This document shows positions 36,380 through 46,882 of a DNA stretch of 64,000 nt, one piece after another. The position numbers and the translations under genes were made by a program. The stretch is from Polytrichum commune (Eukaryota > Streptophyta > Polytrichopsida > Polytrichales > Polytrichaceae): positions 54,079,554 through 54,143,553 of the forward strand of contig OX485803.1 in assembly GCA_950295325.1 (NCBI GenBank), read 5' to 3'. The notes beneath the pieces were generated by a model. That model did not search any database. It worked only from the letters and a program-made list of their open reading frames with translations, and had not been told where the DNA came from. How positions within the stretch are numbered: the stretch's first letter is position 1; every line of letters begins with the position of its first letter.

Positions 36380-37855
36380 AAGAATACAAATGAGTATTCT
36401 GCACTAAAAATGATGCATTGGATGAAATTCTTAGGTATAAGGCACGGTTAGTATCAAAGGGATATTCTCAAGTGGCCAGAGTGAATTTTAATGAGACTTT
36501 TGTTCCCGTGGCCAAGTTTATCACCATTAGATGCATTCTCTTATTAGGAGCGACCATGGATTGAGAGATCTACCAAATGAATGTAAAAATGAAGTTTTTG
36601 AATAGAATATTGGAGGTGGAGATTTATATGGATCCACCGGAGGGTTTCGCACAAGAGGGGAAACAAGACCTTGTGTGCAAACTTAAAAAAACTTCGTATG
36701 GGCTCAAGCAATCACCGAGGGCGTGGTACCATTGTATCGACTCGGTCATTTTTCATTAACGAGGGTTTTTGTAGGAGCCGAGCGGATCATTCGTTGTATA
36801 TCAAACAAATGAATGAGTATTTGTTGGTGGCAATCTTCCACGTAGATGATTTGATCATATTGGCAAGTAATGTAACCTAATTAAAGTGGCTCAAATCGGA
36901 GCTCGAGAAATATTTGAGATGAATGATCTCAAAGAATTGCATTATTGCCTAGGAGTAAAACTTGAAAGGAATAGAGAAGCATGTACCATCACCATGAACT
37001 AAAGGAGCTACATCGAAGAGGTCCTCAAACTGTTTAACATAAAAAAATGCAAACTGGTCGGAACTCCGTTCGATATGAATTCAAAATTGTTACAACTTTT
37101 GGATGAAGAATTTTTTAATGTGCAAAGGGAAATGAAAGGTGTTCCATACAAAACCGGGGTAGGATCTCTTATGTATGCAATGGTGGCCATGAGGGCCGAT
37201 ATTATATTTCGGTGTGTAAGGTGAGTCATTCATGTCGAAGGCCGGTCCACTGCATTGGATGACCATGGAACGCATCATGAGGTATTTGAAGGGCAGTTTG
37301 GACTGCAAATTATGCCTTGGAGGCAACTTGGATATTGTTTTGAGAGGTTTTTGCGATGTGGATTGGGCGGGAGATGCAAACAACCGGCCATTCACCATGG
37401 GGAACGTGGATTTTGTTGGCGTTGGAATCATTTCGTGGAAATGCAAGAAACAACCAACCATTGTATTGTCTACGACGGAGGCGGAGTACATGACTACTAG
37501 CCATTGTACTAAGAAAGCGGTTTGGCTTAGGCAACTTTTGGCGGATGTGGGATATGTACATGAAAGACCGATATTCATCATGTGTGACAATCAAGGATGT
37601 ATAGCACTTGCAAAGAGTCCTACACACCATTCTCGTATCAAACATATCGATGTACAACATCACTTCATTGGAGAGAAACTAAAAAACCAAGAGATATGTT
37701 TGAAGTATTGTCCAATAGAGGATATGATAGCGGACGTGCTAACCAAACCACTTGCAAAGGATAGGCATCAAATATTAACAACATCAATGGCTTTAAAAGC
37801 CTTTGACTACTTGCAAAGTGGGAGTGTAGAGGGTAGAGCATTAGATTTCTTATAG
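36380..37855 (+). pseudogene. Copia reverse transcriptase-RNase H remnant
   Basis: The usual order of Copia pol is visible across shifting frames: YKARLVSKGYSQ, FNETFVPVAKF, IYMDPPEGFA, CKLKKTSYGLKQSPRAWY, the catalytic HVDDLIILA (about 36.84 kb), YCLGVKLERN, VGSLMYAMVAMRADI, then RNase H with MRYLKGSLD, DVDWAGDANNR, STTEAEYM, IKHIDVQHHFI and ADVLTKPL. A TGA at 36562-36564 sits where the family has Trp in M-D-W-E. A TAA at 36757-36759, frameshifts near 36.7 kb and near 37.23 kb and more stops follow. The last 207 codons (37232-37855) are open. Dead copy. Confidence 0.92.
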
Positions 37856-38246
37856 TCAATAGAAATATAAAGAAAGAGGCATGAGAAAGAATAAGGATAG
37901 AATAAGGTTACTATGCTAGTTCCATGACCATGTTTTTTATGTACTAATGATGCCATGCCCCTTCATAACATTATTTAATTGCATGGTTGTGATTCATTCT
38001 ATATTTAGCATTGGACATGGGCCTCAACTATCTTATCTTCATGGGAAGAAACTTAGAAAATAGGAAGAAAATGATGCCGGTACGAATAATGAATAGTGCC
38101 AATTTGAATAATAAGAATATTATGAATGGTATCAGTATTTTCAATGATAGTGTTGCTATGAATAGCAATTATAGGGAATAATATTGGGATGAACAATGTA
38201 TTCCCTATATGAATAGTGATTCTTGCAAATAGTGGTAGGAGTGTAA

Positions 38247-38626
38247 GGGTGAGTTTCCATGTAGGCAACTCGCCCACCAGATTCTAGAGTGAATAAGGAC
38301 AACCCCGCCCAAATGTAGAGGGAATCTAGTGGGGTGGGGTTCGTGTGTGTGAACTAGCTTCTCCCATCTTCTCAAATCCAAGCCCACCTACTGACCTTCT
38401 CCTCCTTCTAAAACTGATCTTCAAACCTTCCGTGACTGACACTTCTAGGTTGAAGATTCTTTAGTGAACGCATGAAAGTTTAGGGGCCCGTGTCTATGGC
38501 CCTCCACATTCTAATGGACCGCCATATTGTGGTTGGATGGCAGCTTGTGCTTAACTACACGCAAACACCTCGGACCCACTATTTTCTAGAATCTAGTGGG
38601 CGAGCAACCTACATGAAAATTCACCC
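38247..38626 (-). mobile_element. MITE family M1, inverted copy (380 bp)
   Basis: The left end GGGTGAGTTTCCATGTAGG and the reverse-complemented right end GGGTGAATTTTCATGTAGG form imperfect TIRs of about 50 bp that include TCGCCCAC and AGATTCTAGA. Flanks are TAA at the left and TCA at the right (one base changed). Sequence is inverted relative to 38791-39194. Non-coding. Confidence 0.85.
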
Positions 38627-38790
38627 TCAGCCCTGCCGGAGGGGGGCCAACATAACATTATTTAGTCATGTGGGTCGGTTTTGTGACCTTGGAATATGTC
38701 AATTATATTATGTGGGCCCCTAAAGAAAAATGGGTATATGTTTTTACTATTCATACATTCATACAAAACTTGGAAATTTGGGTGGAGTTA

Positions 38791-39194
38791 GGGTGAGTTT
38801 CTATGTAGGCTACTTGCCCCCTAGATTCTAGAAAATAATGGGTTGGAGGTGTTTGCATGTACTTAACCTTAAGCCACTGTCCAACCATATTTAGAGTGCG
38901 GTCCGCTAGAATGTGGAGGTCCGTGGACATGGCCCCCTAGACTTCCAAGTGTTCACTGAAGAGTCTTCAACCTACAATTGCCGGTCACTGAAGGTTTTGA
39001 AGACCGGTTTTAAAAGGAGAAGGAGGTTTTAAGCTAGAGGAGGATGTTAATAGGTGGACTTGGATGTGAGAAGATGGGAGTAGCTAATTGGCACATATGA
39101 ACCCCACCCCACTAGACTCCCCCTACACTTGGTCAGGTTTGTCCTTATTCACACTAGAATCTAGTGGGCGAGCGGCCTACATGGAAACTCAACC
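38791..39194 (+). mobile_element. MITE family M1 (404 bp)
   Basis: The left end GGGTGAGTTTCTATGTAGG and the reverse-complemented right end GGTTGAGTTTCCATGTAGG carry the same inner AGATTCTAG motif. Flanks are TTA (38788-38790) and TAA (39195-39197). The right TAA is shared with the next MITE. Confidence 0.85.
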
Positions 39195-39197
39195 TAA

Positions 39198-39696
39198 GAG
39201 TCACTTCACACATGAGCCAAGAGCCGTGACCCTGAAATTGTGAGAGCCCAAAAGAAAGTGTCCGAAGGCCGTCCCAACACACCTCCAAAATCATGTAGTG
39301 TGGTCACAAACCCTCAAGTGTAGTGTGAAGTCATATGTGACCGGACCCTCAACCAAATGCTATTTCAATGAATTTCTATTCATGCGGGTCCTCACACATG
39401 ATAAAATAGAATAAAGCAACGGTTGTGAGCTTTCCAAGTACCACAATCTCCCGGTTTTGTGTTAAACCTACCTCCAAGAGGTGGTTTTTGAAAATAGTCC
39501 AAGCGACCATGAAACATGTTCCAATTGATGCCATGTAGAAATCCATGTAGACTTTACATCCATCTTGCATTCATATACTCTGTTGGTCCCTCAAGCTTAG
39601 TGTGAAGCAAACTTGGACCGGCTCCGCCTTTTCCACCAATGAGAATGCTTGAAGTGTAATGGTCACGGGCTCTCAGCCTCGTGTGTAGAGTGGCCC
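39198..39696 (+). mobile_element. PIF-type MITE, family M2 (499 bp)
   Basis: TAA at 39195-39197 and 39697-39699. The left end is GAGTCACTTCACACATGAG; the reverse-complemented right end is GGGCCACTCTACACACGAG. It is collinear with 29996-30497 over its full length. It abuts the M1 element, separated only by the shared TAA. Confidence 0.9.
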
Positions 39697-39699
39697 TAA

Positions 39700-40186
39700 A
39701 TCTTCTGAGGAGCAGCAGGCATTAATTCTCAATTTTTGACAGAAGCACGGACCCGCCACACTTGAGTTCCTGTACTAACTGCAGCATTGCGATTCGTCCC
39801 ATGTTGAAATTTCGTGCAGTGCAATCTCTGTTACCACAGGCAACTTTGTTAAAATAAACTTTCAGCATAGTAGTAAATCATGCCATTCCAAGTAGAACGT
39901 GTCCTTGCTTGGATATTTTGATCACAGTTTTTTTGGTTTAAAAACTCACTTATTTGATGAGAAAGCCTGGAACACAGAATACATACTTTAGTTTACTTAC
40001 ACTGTGTATGTACATTGTGACACAGTATGACACCGTTTATGGTATTTAGTGTCACACACTTTTTGTGAAGGGCCTAAACTACATACCTAGAGGTCTCAAA
40101 GCGTCACACGTGTTACTTGCCGATATGATTCCATTTGTGAACATAATTAGCTCCTTCAAGTGAAAAAAAACCCTTCATTATGACAT
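39700..40186. other. Spacer, no gene seen
   Basis: AT-rich, with a GACACCGTTTATGGTATTTAGTGTCAC segment partly shared with about 49,270-49,300. No coding frame. Confidence 0.5.
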
Positions 40187-42035
40187 TTATGGCCGGTTTA
40201 CACCATGGACAATGGACTCGGACCATGGAAGATGGTATTTTTCATGGTCCGATTTGATGGTCTGACTTCCATGGTCCGATTTCTTAAAAAACCAATGTAC
40301 AAAGCCCTTGGCCCCCTCACGAGGTGTGGACCAGGAGGAATGACCATGCACCAAAATATGAATTTGCTGATGTTTTTAATGTATGCTCAGAAAGGGCAGT
40401 ATTGAAAAAAAATAAAAAATCAAGTTTCACCATTCTCTTGTTTTCTCTTGGCTTCATTTTTCTTCACTTCTTGTTTTCGCTTGTTTTCAACTTGAGTTTT
40501 AGCGAGCATGGTTGCAATGAAGGAGAGGAGGAGACTTATTTTTCTCTTAGGATTATACATATTTTTGTACATGCTTGTGAAGCATGTTGTAGACATTCAA
40601 GCATTGCTTTTGCAGGGCGAATGGGAGAAGTTTGCAATTTTGAGCTTGGTTTATGAGAATATGGGCCTTAGAGATAGGAGCATATGGAGTCAACAATGGA
40701 TGTATGGATTTGTAGACCACTTGTTGTTGGATTCGTGAACGAAAAAATAGTTTAGGAAACGAACTCAAGTGACAAACATTACATTTGAATTTTTGTGTGA
40801 AAGGTTGGGTCCCTTTTTAACAAAATAATATACATTATTGTGTTAGTGCAAGAGAGGGTAGCGATGTCATTGCATAGGTTGGGTAGTGGTGATGGATTGC
40901 AAAACATAAGAGACTTGCAGGGAGTCCATAATAATATATTGTCAAAAATATTAAGGGAATTATGAATAACTGTTTGGAGGCATCTTCAAGCAGTCTTTGT
41001 GCAAACTCCAAGTAAATCATAGTTTAGGATTTTAGCTTCAAGGTTTGAGCAATTGCATGGTATATATTATATCATAAAGACAATAGATGGATTACATATT
41101 TATGTTTTAGCTTTAGTAGTTGGCGAAGAAGACTACTAGTGTATGAAGTTTTTTCATTCAACAATTTTATAGTGAACTGTCAGATCAAATTGTATGTTCT
41201 AGGATTATGGGTTTGGATGGACAAAAAGTCTTTACAATTGGATTGTTTTTCGTGTTACAAAAATTGGACGTGCATGCACAAAAGGAAATTTTCAATCATA
41301 TAAATTTATAGGAGATGATGCATATCCAGTGAGGCCTCGGGTATACAATTTAACTAAAAGTGAAAAGATTGCATTATCCAAAAATAAAGTAAATTGGAAT
41401 TTTAATCATGCTTCAACCAAAATGTGTATAGAACATGCATATGGGATTTTGAAGGGGAAATGAAGGTTGATAATAAAGCAATCCAAAAAACCTTTGAGGA
41501 ATATGTTCGATATTATAGCAACTTGCATAGTATTTGTGGGAGCCCAAAAATCCACGGAAGTCCGGATTGGCTTCCTAACCGGATTAATACCCGGATAATA
41601 CCATGAGGTTGTTATTAAAGTAAGGTTTCCTAGGGTAGGTTAGTTGTTTTAAGAAATAAGGTTCTAGGCATCCGCCTTACGCGTTAAAATGGTTAAAACG
41701 GACACTTTGGCCGGACCGGATATTGACCAGGGAAGACCGTTTAGGAACGGTCCGGTCCGGAGCGTCCGGACCGGGAGGCGGTTACAACGGACTCCGAATG
41801 GTTGCGGAGGAAACGGTTACGGAACCAGACCCGTGAGGAGGAGAGAGAGAGTACTTAAGAGAAATTTTCCTCGTCTCCAAGCCATTTGCGCGAGCGGCAT
41901 TGTTGAGAGAACGAGTGGTGAGTTGCTTTTCCGAGTCACCAACAGTTGGTTTGCTGGGATTCCGAAGTGATTAGCGGGTAGAATTTCAGAGGAAAGAATC
42001 CGGGGATTGTTGAAGGTTTGATGGTGTGAAGCAAA

Positions 42036-44117
42036 ATGCCGGAAGCACGAGAGGAAGATGAGAGGGAGCACGTCCCAATTCCCGTGAAACCTATATCGCC
42101 GGCCATCCCGAAGAGAGAATCCGAGCTGAAGGAGCTCATAGTCCTTAGCCGGATGGGGTGCGAAGGATTACTCGCCAAGCCTTGGAATCTCCGGGCGGAA
42201 GCCACATTGCGGGAATTTCTATTCGAGAGAGGCAATCAGTGGTTCCGGACTATTAGGCAGGATCTGGAGAAATGGACGTCGGAGGTATGGGCTGGGGTTT
42301 ACGGATTTCCGAGAGGAAAAGGCGGGGGCTAGGCTAGCCACAGGGATAGTTTCTATGTGGGAAAATTCTAAACGGATCCGGATCTGAAGGACGGATTCCA
42401 TCCCGGGAATTGCCGGAACCATAGAGAGAGGAGAGTCATAGAATTCCTTCTCCCCATCCTTAGTCCGGAAAAGCCCAAGCGGCTCAGCATTACCATGGCC
42501 AACACCCTGTTCGGGGCCATGTCCGGAGTTTGGCCTGTCAATTGGGCGAGGTTAATTCAGGAATACGTGGAGAAATCCCTCCCTCACATTGGCCGGAAGC
42601 CCTCCTTTCTCTCCCCCTACATCCTCCATCTCTACCAACACCACGGCTGCATCAACGAAGCGGAAGAGGACATGCTGACCATAGCGGAAGATGAAGTGGT
42701 GTACAAGCTCGGTCCGGAAGTCGAGATTGCGGAAACCGGAACGGAGGACTCGAGCGACACCGCGGGTCCGGAACCACCTCCCGCTTTGTCCCCTCCGAAG
42801 GTCCGGAAACCAGCCTCGCCGCCACCCCGACAGGAAGCTGGACCCAGCCGGGAAGTTCCCTGGACGGACATCGACCTCTCAACATTTGAGTTTCCGGAAG
42901 CCCCCTTTTAGCGCGTCCGGGATGAGTTGACAGAACTCCAGAACCAGTATTTCCGGATGGAGCACATCACTCGTGGGGTGAACAGGGCCTTAGGCAACTG
43001 TGGACCCGGAAATATCCTCCGGGAGTTGGCCAAGCGGACGGACCGGAAGCAGGTAGAGACCTTGGAGACGGAAAAGGCGCAACTCGCAGCACAGGTGGCC
43101 GCTATGACGCAGGAGCTCACCCAGAAGAGTGAGGAGATCCGGAAGTACCAGGCGGAACAAGCTGTAGTCCTAAGCCGGGTCCAGGAATTAGTGGGCCATC
43201 CGGGAGAAGTCGTCAACAAGGCACACCTCTATGACCAACTAATGGAGTCAGCGGATCCGTCCTCCGCCCGACAAACGCTCCAGATCCTGGTGAAGTACTC
43301 CCGCTCGATGAAGGATCTGCTTAAGGAGATCCAGAAGCTCCTGCCTCCGAGTGGTACCCCCATACGGATGCTCTATCCGGGTCCACCCGGATCTCCAACA
43401 GGCACGCTGTACAAGGTTATAGGGGAGGTTGAGCTAGTTCCGACCTCTCAGGCGGGTGCGGGACCCAATCAGCCAGCAGGAACTTCCAAGCCACCGGAAT
43501 CCGGAAGATTTCCAGATCGGGAGAAGACTCCTGTTCCGGAACGGACCCGCTCCTCCCAGGTTCGACGGAAGAGCACAGAACGGTCAGCCAGGTCCGGACG
43601 TGGACAATCATTGAATCCGGATCGGGGCAGGACATCAGATCGGTCCAGAACACCGGAGAGGGCCAGAATTCCGGAAATGATGAGGACACCGGATCGGGGT
43701 AAGGCGCCTATGTCGCAGGCCTCGCCAGCTCCTGCTCCGGATTGTATGATACTGGAGCAGTGGGCACCCCCACCCTCACACGTGATGTCCGCGAGGGATC
43801 CCCGGACGACTTCCGTCTCATGTGGCCGGAACAGGGAGCGGACCACTGGAAGTGACCCCTAACCTAGCCAGAGGTCCCGGAAGGAGATTAATGTTTCCGG
43901 TGCAGCGCAATCCGGATCGGGTGACGGATCAGGAGAGGATCCGCCCGCAGCAGACGATTCCGAGGAAGAGATCGCCCCCTCCCCAAACATGAGGAGGGTA
44001 TTTACAAGGCTGCAGGAACGGCGACTTTTGACCCCCGGAGGAGGCTCCTCCGCCATCAGCGGGCCCGCAAGCCATTCCAAGGACGGGACGGCTTCGAAAA
44101 AACATCGCACCACTTAG
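42036..44117 (+). pseudogene. Unidentified element ORF, CCGGA-rich, four in-frame stops
   Basis: One frame of 694 codons runs from ATG 42036 to TAG 44115-44117, broken only by TAG 42330-42332, TAA 42369-42371, TAG 42909-42911 and TAA 43860-43862, with no frameshift. The N-terminal third (RESELKELIVLSRMGCEGLL, EFLLPILSPEKPKRLSIT, NTLFGAMSGVWPVNW, FLSPYILHLYQHHGC) looks like the globular N-terminal domain of some plant retroelement ORFs, a loose match from memory. It is followed by an acidic/Pro-rich linker, a coiled coil (ETLETEKAQLAAQVAAM onward, about 43.06-43.19 kb) and a basic Arg/Pro/Ser tail with repeats such as RTPERARIPEMMRTPDRGK. The function is unknown; a gag-like or nucleic-acid-binding role is only inference. 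Confidence 0.6.
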
Positions 44118-44573
44118 ATTAGACTTAGGTAGATTAACATTAGGTAGATCAGAATTAGGCAGACAGAGTTTAGGATGTTTTTGGAGTTTTGGCAAGACTG
44201 TGAATTCAAATTTTCTGTCAACGCAAAAAGCGGATCGAGATCCGGAAATTCCGCGAAGGACGCGTTTCCGGATTTCTCGCTGCCTAGGGTTTTCAGGGCA
44301 GCCGCCTGGGCCGCCACTAGTAGTTAGGGATTGCAAGCCTCTACTTAAGGCTGAATAAGGAGCTTGAGAAGGGTTCTTCTCTCCGATGTTGTATTTTGTC
44401 GCTTCCCACTCAATAAAGCTCTAGTTCTCCACTTATTTTGACTTGTTTTGTGCACGGACTGTTAGAAGAATGTTGCGGATCTAGAGGGAATGGATGAGTA
44501 GGAAGTACGGATAGGACAAAGGGGAGGAAAGCCGGATCGGATCCGACTACAGTACTATGGCTCTTTTCTGAGT

Positions 44574-45040
44574 GTAGTGGGAGGGAAACCTCCTTGTTCC
44601 GGATGTCTGAGTAATGCCTATGTGAGATAGCCGTCGTTAGGATTGGGTAAGATCAGGGAGGTGCCGGACTTACGCCATCCGACCTTCTGAAGAGGTCTCA
44701 CGGATCCTGGGCGGGGCAATCTGGAAAGCGGTACGGATCACCCAGTTATCTCAGATTTAGTTGAGCCTAAGTTCGCTGTAGCCGGATCAATCTGTCGGAA
44801 GGAGGGGAGAAACCGGAACGGTTAGGTTTCCGGTCCGGAGAGCATTTCCGGCATGTAGTGGGAGGGAAACCTCATTATTCCGGATGCCTGGGTAACGTTC
44901 ATGTGAGATAGCCGTCGTTAGGACTGGGTAAGATCCGGGAGGTGCCGGACTTGCGCCATCCGACCTTCTAAAGAGGTCTCACGGATCCTTGGCGGGGCAA
45001 TCCGGAAAGTGGCACGGATCGCCCACTTATCCCGGAATAA
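44574..45040 (+). repeat. 281-bp tandem repeat in element at 41535-45489
   Basis: Units start at 44574 and 44855 (GTAGTGGGAGGGAAACCTC) and share GTGAGATAGCCGTCGTTAGG, GCCATCCGACCTTCT and AGAGGTCTCACGGATCC. The second unit is partial, about 185 bp. It lies downstream of the AATAAAG signal. Confidence 0.88.
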
Positions 45041-46650
45041 CATATCTCCGGCCGAATCTTGACCTTTCTGTTGTTGTAGTTCCGGGAACCATCCGGATTC
45101 TCTGTGTGACCTGCCAGGAAAGATTAGGCCGATCCGGACTGGTTGTGAGAGAAATCCGGATTCTGACCATATAGGGACGTCTTCACCGGATGAACCCAAT
45201 CATCAATGGAGGTAGGAAGTAGGTAGGTAGGTATTGAGGAAAGATGCATGTAGGAGTAAGACTTAATTAGAGAGGTTCAATCTGGAAGGCAAGTCCCGGA
45301 ACAAAGACTTCCAAAGGACTATCCAGATCCGGATATCCGGCCGGTGGTCGACTTTCAAGCAGGAAAAGTGCGTCCCTGACATCCTGCACTTCACAGAATC
45401 CCTGGACGATACTTGGATCATCCAGACAGACCGGATTAGGCATTGAAAAACGCCTATCCGGAAACTTTTGGTGTTCGTGTGCTCCCACAGTATTGTACAA
45501 TCTGTGCATTGTAAATAACCAAATGACTAAAGATCAATGGATTGTTGAAGCAAAAAATCAATTGAATAGAAGAATTAGCAATGAAGAAATACAAAAAGGC
45601 ATTCAATTGCGGGAAGAGAAATTTGCATTCAGCTTTATTTTTGTAAAAAACAATTTTTGACAAATTCAGATTATTTATTAATGATATTTTTAAAAACCTT
45701 TTTTGTTTGTTATTTTAAAAAATTCTTATCAAAATTTCCTTGAATAAAAATTAGATAATACACTAAATCTTTCCACTTCAATTTTTTGTTTTTGTTTATT
45801 TGTTTATTTTCTTCAAATTCACCAATCTCAATCATGTATATTTTTGGTTTTCTTCATCTTCTTCACTTCTTGTTTTATTGGCCGCCCTCCCTTCTTTCCA
45901 ACTAGTTGTTTGCTATTGTTGTCACTTCTTCCCTTCATTTTAAGATTCAAACTCTATAATAACTTTCTAGTTGTCCTCATTATGAGAAATTGAACATGGG
46001 TATAATTGGATGAAGACAAAATGTACTAGAAGGAGAGAGGAGCAGACTAGGACCATGCAACATTTGAGAAATCCATTTTTGGTTGCTCTTGAAAATTGGA
46101 GTTGTCATTTCTTGTATCCATTGTGAATTATGTGACCACTCTCAGTGCAACTCTCTACGTGACTCCTCATTAGTTGTATATCCCTTCATGTTCTGAAAAA
46201 AAACTTGATAAACTACTATCCAAACTATGCCACAACAAAGATGCAAGAGAAATGAAAGAATGTTGCAAACAACAACCTTTGTACTATGGTTTCTGAATAT
46301 AATGTTAGTGTGTAATAAAGGGGAGCAACCATAGTATTTATAGCCCCAAAAATCATTTTTAATGTATTATGATAACATTAATATGCCATGGGCCACTATT
46401 TTTTTCTACGAGACCACCTCTTTTGCACCTCTCACCGCAAAATCCGTTGGACCATATTGGTGGATTATCTAGGCCCTTCAAATATATCTTTTGGGAATCT
46501 CTACCTTCATGTACACTCTAACATGTAATCCGAAGTGGTCCCGGGACGTATTCAATAGTCAATCACATACTTTAGAGGACTTAGGACGACTTCATGGTCC
46601 ATGGTGTAAACATGCCCTTAGAGTAGTACACTGGAATACGTTAGATGTTA

Positions 46651-46882
46651 GTCATGCGTTTAAGCATGCAAGGGGAGGATATTTTTGAGCTTACTAATGA
46701 CAGAAGTCATGCATTTACATTTTAGTAGCAAGGAGAAGATATGTTTGAGCTTACTAATGGCTAGTGTCATGCATTTACGTTTGAGTATGCAAGAGGAAGA
46801 TATTTGAGCTTACTAATGGCAAGCGTCATGCGTTTACATTTTAGTATGCAAGATGAAGATAATCTTGAGCATACAGTAATCT
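46651..46882 (+). repeat. Minisatellite, four units of 55-60 bp
   Basis: Units start at 46651, 46706, 46766 and 46825 with GTCATGC(G/A)TTTA, and share GAAGATAT and TTGAGCTTACTAATG. It lies just outside the right end of PIF element 3. Confidence 0.85.

Larger units (their letters stand above)
35556..37923 (+). mobile_element. Ty1/Copia retrotransposon relic
   Basis: A pol 3' half is bracketed by a 65-bp direct repeat at about 35566-35630 and 37859-37923 (ATAGAAATAT, GCATGAGAAAGAATAAGG, AGAATAAGG, CATGCTAGT/TATGCTAGT). These are probable remnants of the two LTRs. gag, protease and integrase are missing, so most of the interior has been deleted. Full LTR limits and a primer-binding site were not found. 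Confidence 0.75.
41535..45489 (+). mobile_element. TGTGGGAGC...GCTCCCACA element with unidentified ORF
   Basis: A 3,955-bp unit flanked by GTATT at 41530-41534 and 45490-45494. The ends are a perfect 9-bp inverted repeat with weaker inverted similarity for about 37 bp, including TCCGGAT-GGC in both. No long direct terminal repeats were found, so it is not a normal two-LTR element. It has a TATA-like TACTTAAG near 41,852, a frame of about 690 codons (42036-44117), a second TACTTAAG near 44,342, AATAAAG near 44,411 and a 281-bp tandem repeat. It is GC-rich and dense in CCGGA, unlike its surroundings. Options: a very long solo LTR with an ORF in U3, or a non-autonomous TIR transposon (TGTNR ends recall Ginger-type elements). 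No transposase or integrase was seen. Confidence 0.75.
40508..45660 (+). pseudogene. PIF/Harbinger transposase relic, interrupted
   Basis: The N-terminus resembles those of elements 1 and 2: a hydrophobic stretch (IFLLGLYIFLYMLVKH in the frame near 40.52 kb), then NITFEFLCERLGPFL near 40.78 kb. Later landmarks are GDDAYPVRPRVYNL (about 41.32 kb) and CIEHAYGILKGK (the E motif, about 41.43 kb), followed by a stop. The gene is cut at 41,534 by the nested element and resumes at 45,495 with LYNLCIV, which corresponds to the HNLCII motif of element 2. It ends at about 45,660. The middle part (40.8-41.3 kb) is full of stops, so it is an old relic. Confidence 0.8.
40190..46617 (+). mobile_element. 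PIF/Harbinger element 3, split by a nested element
   Basis: TTA at 40187-40189 and 46618-46620 flank TIRs: left TGGCCGGTTTACACCATGG, right reverse-complemented GGGCATGTTTACACCATGG. The element holds a very decayed plus-strand transposase and, inside it, the 3,955-bp element at 41535-45489. Without the nested element and one 5-bp duplication it is 2,468 bp. No Myb-like partner gene was recognised; it may have been deleted. Confidence 0.85.

Noticed and set aside
45267..45509. 80-codon minus-strand frame at the right end of element C
   Set aside because: It crosses the element border into PIF 3 sequence and consists of CCGGAT subterminal repeats; no domain.
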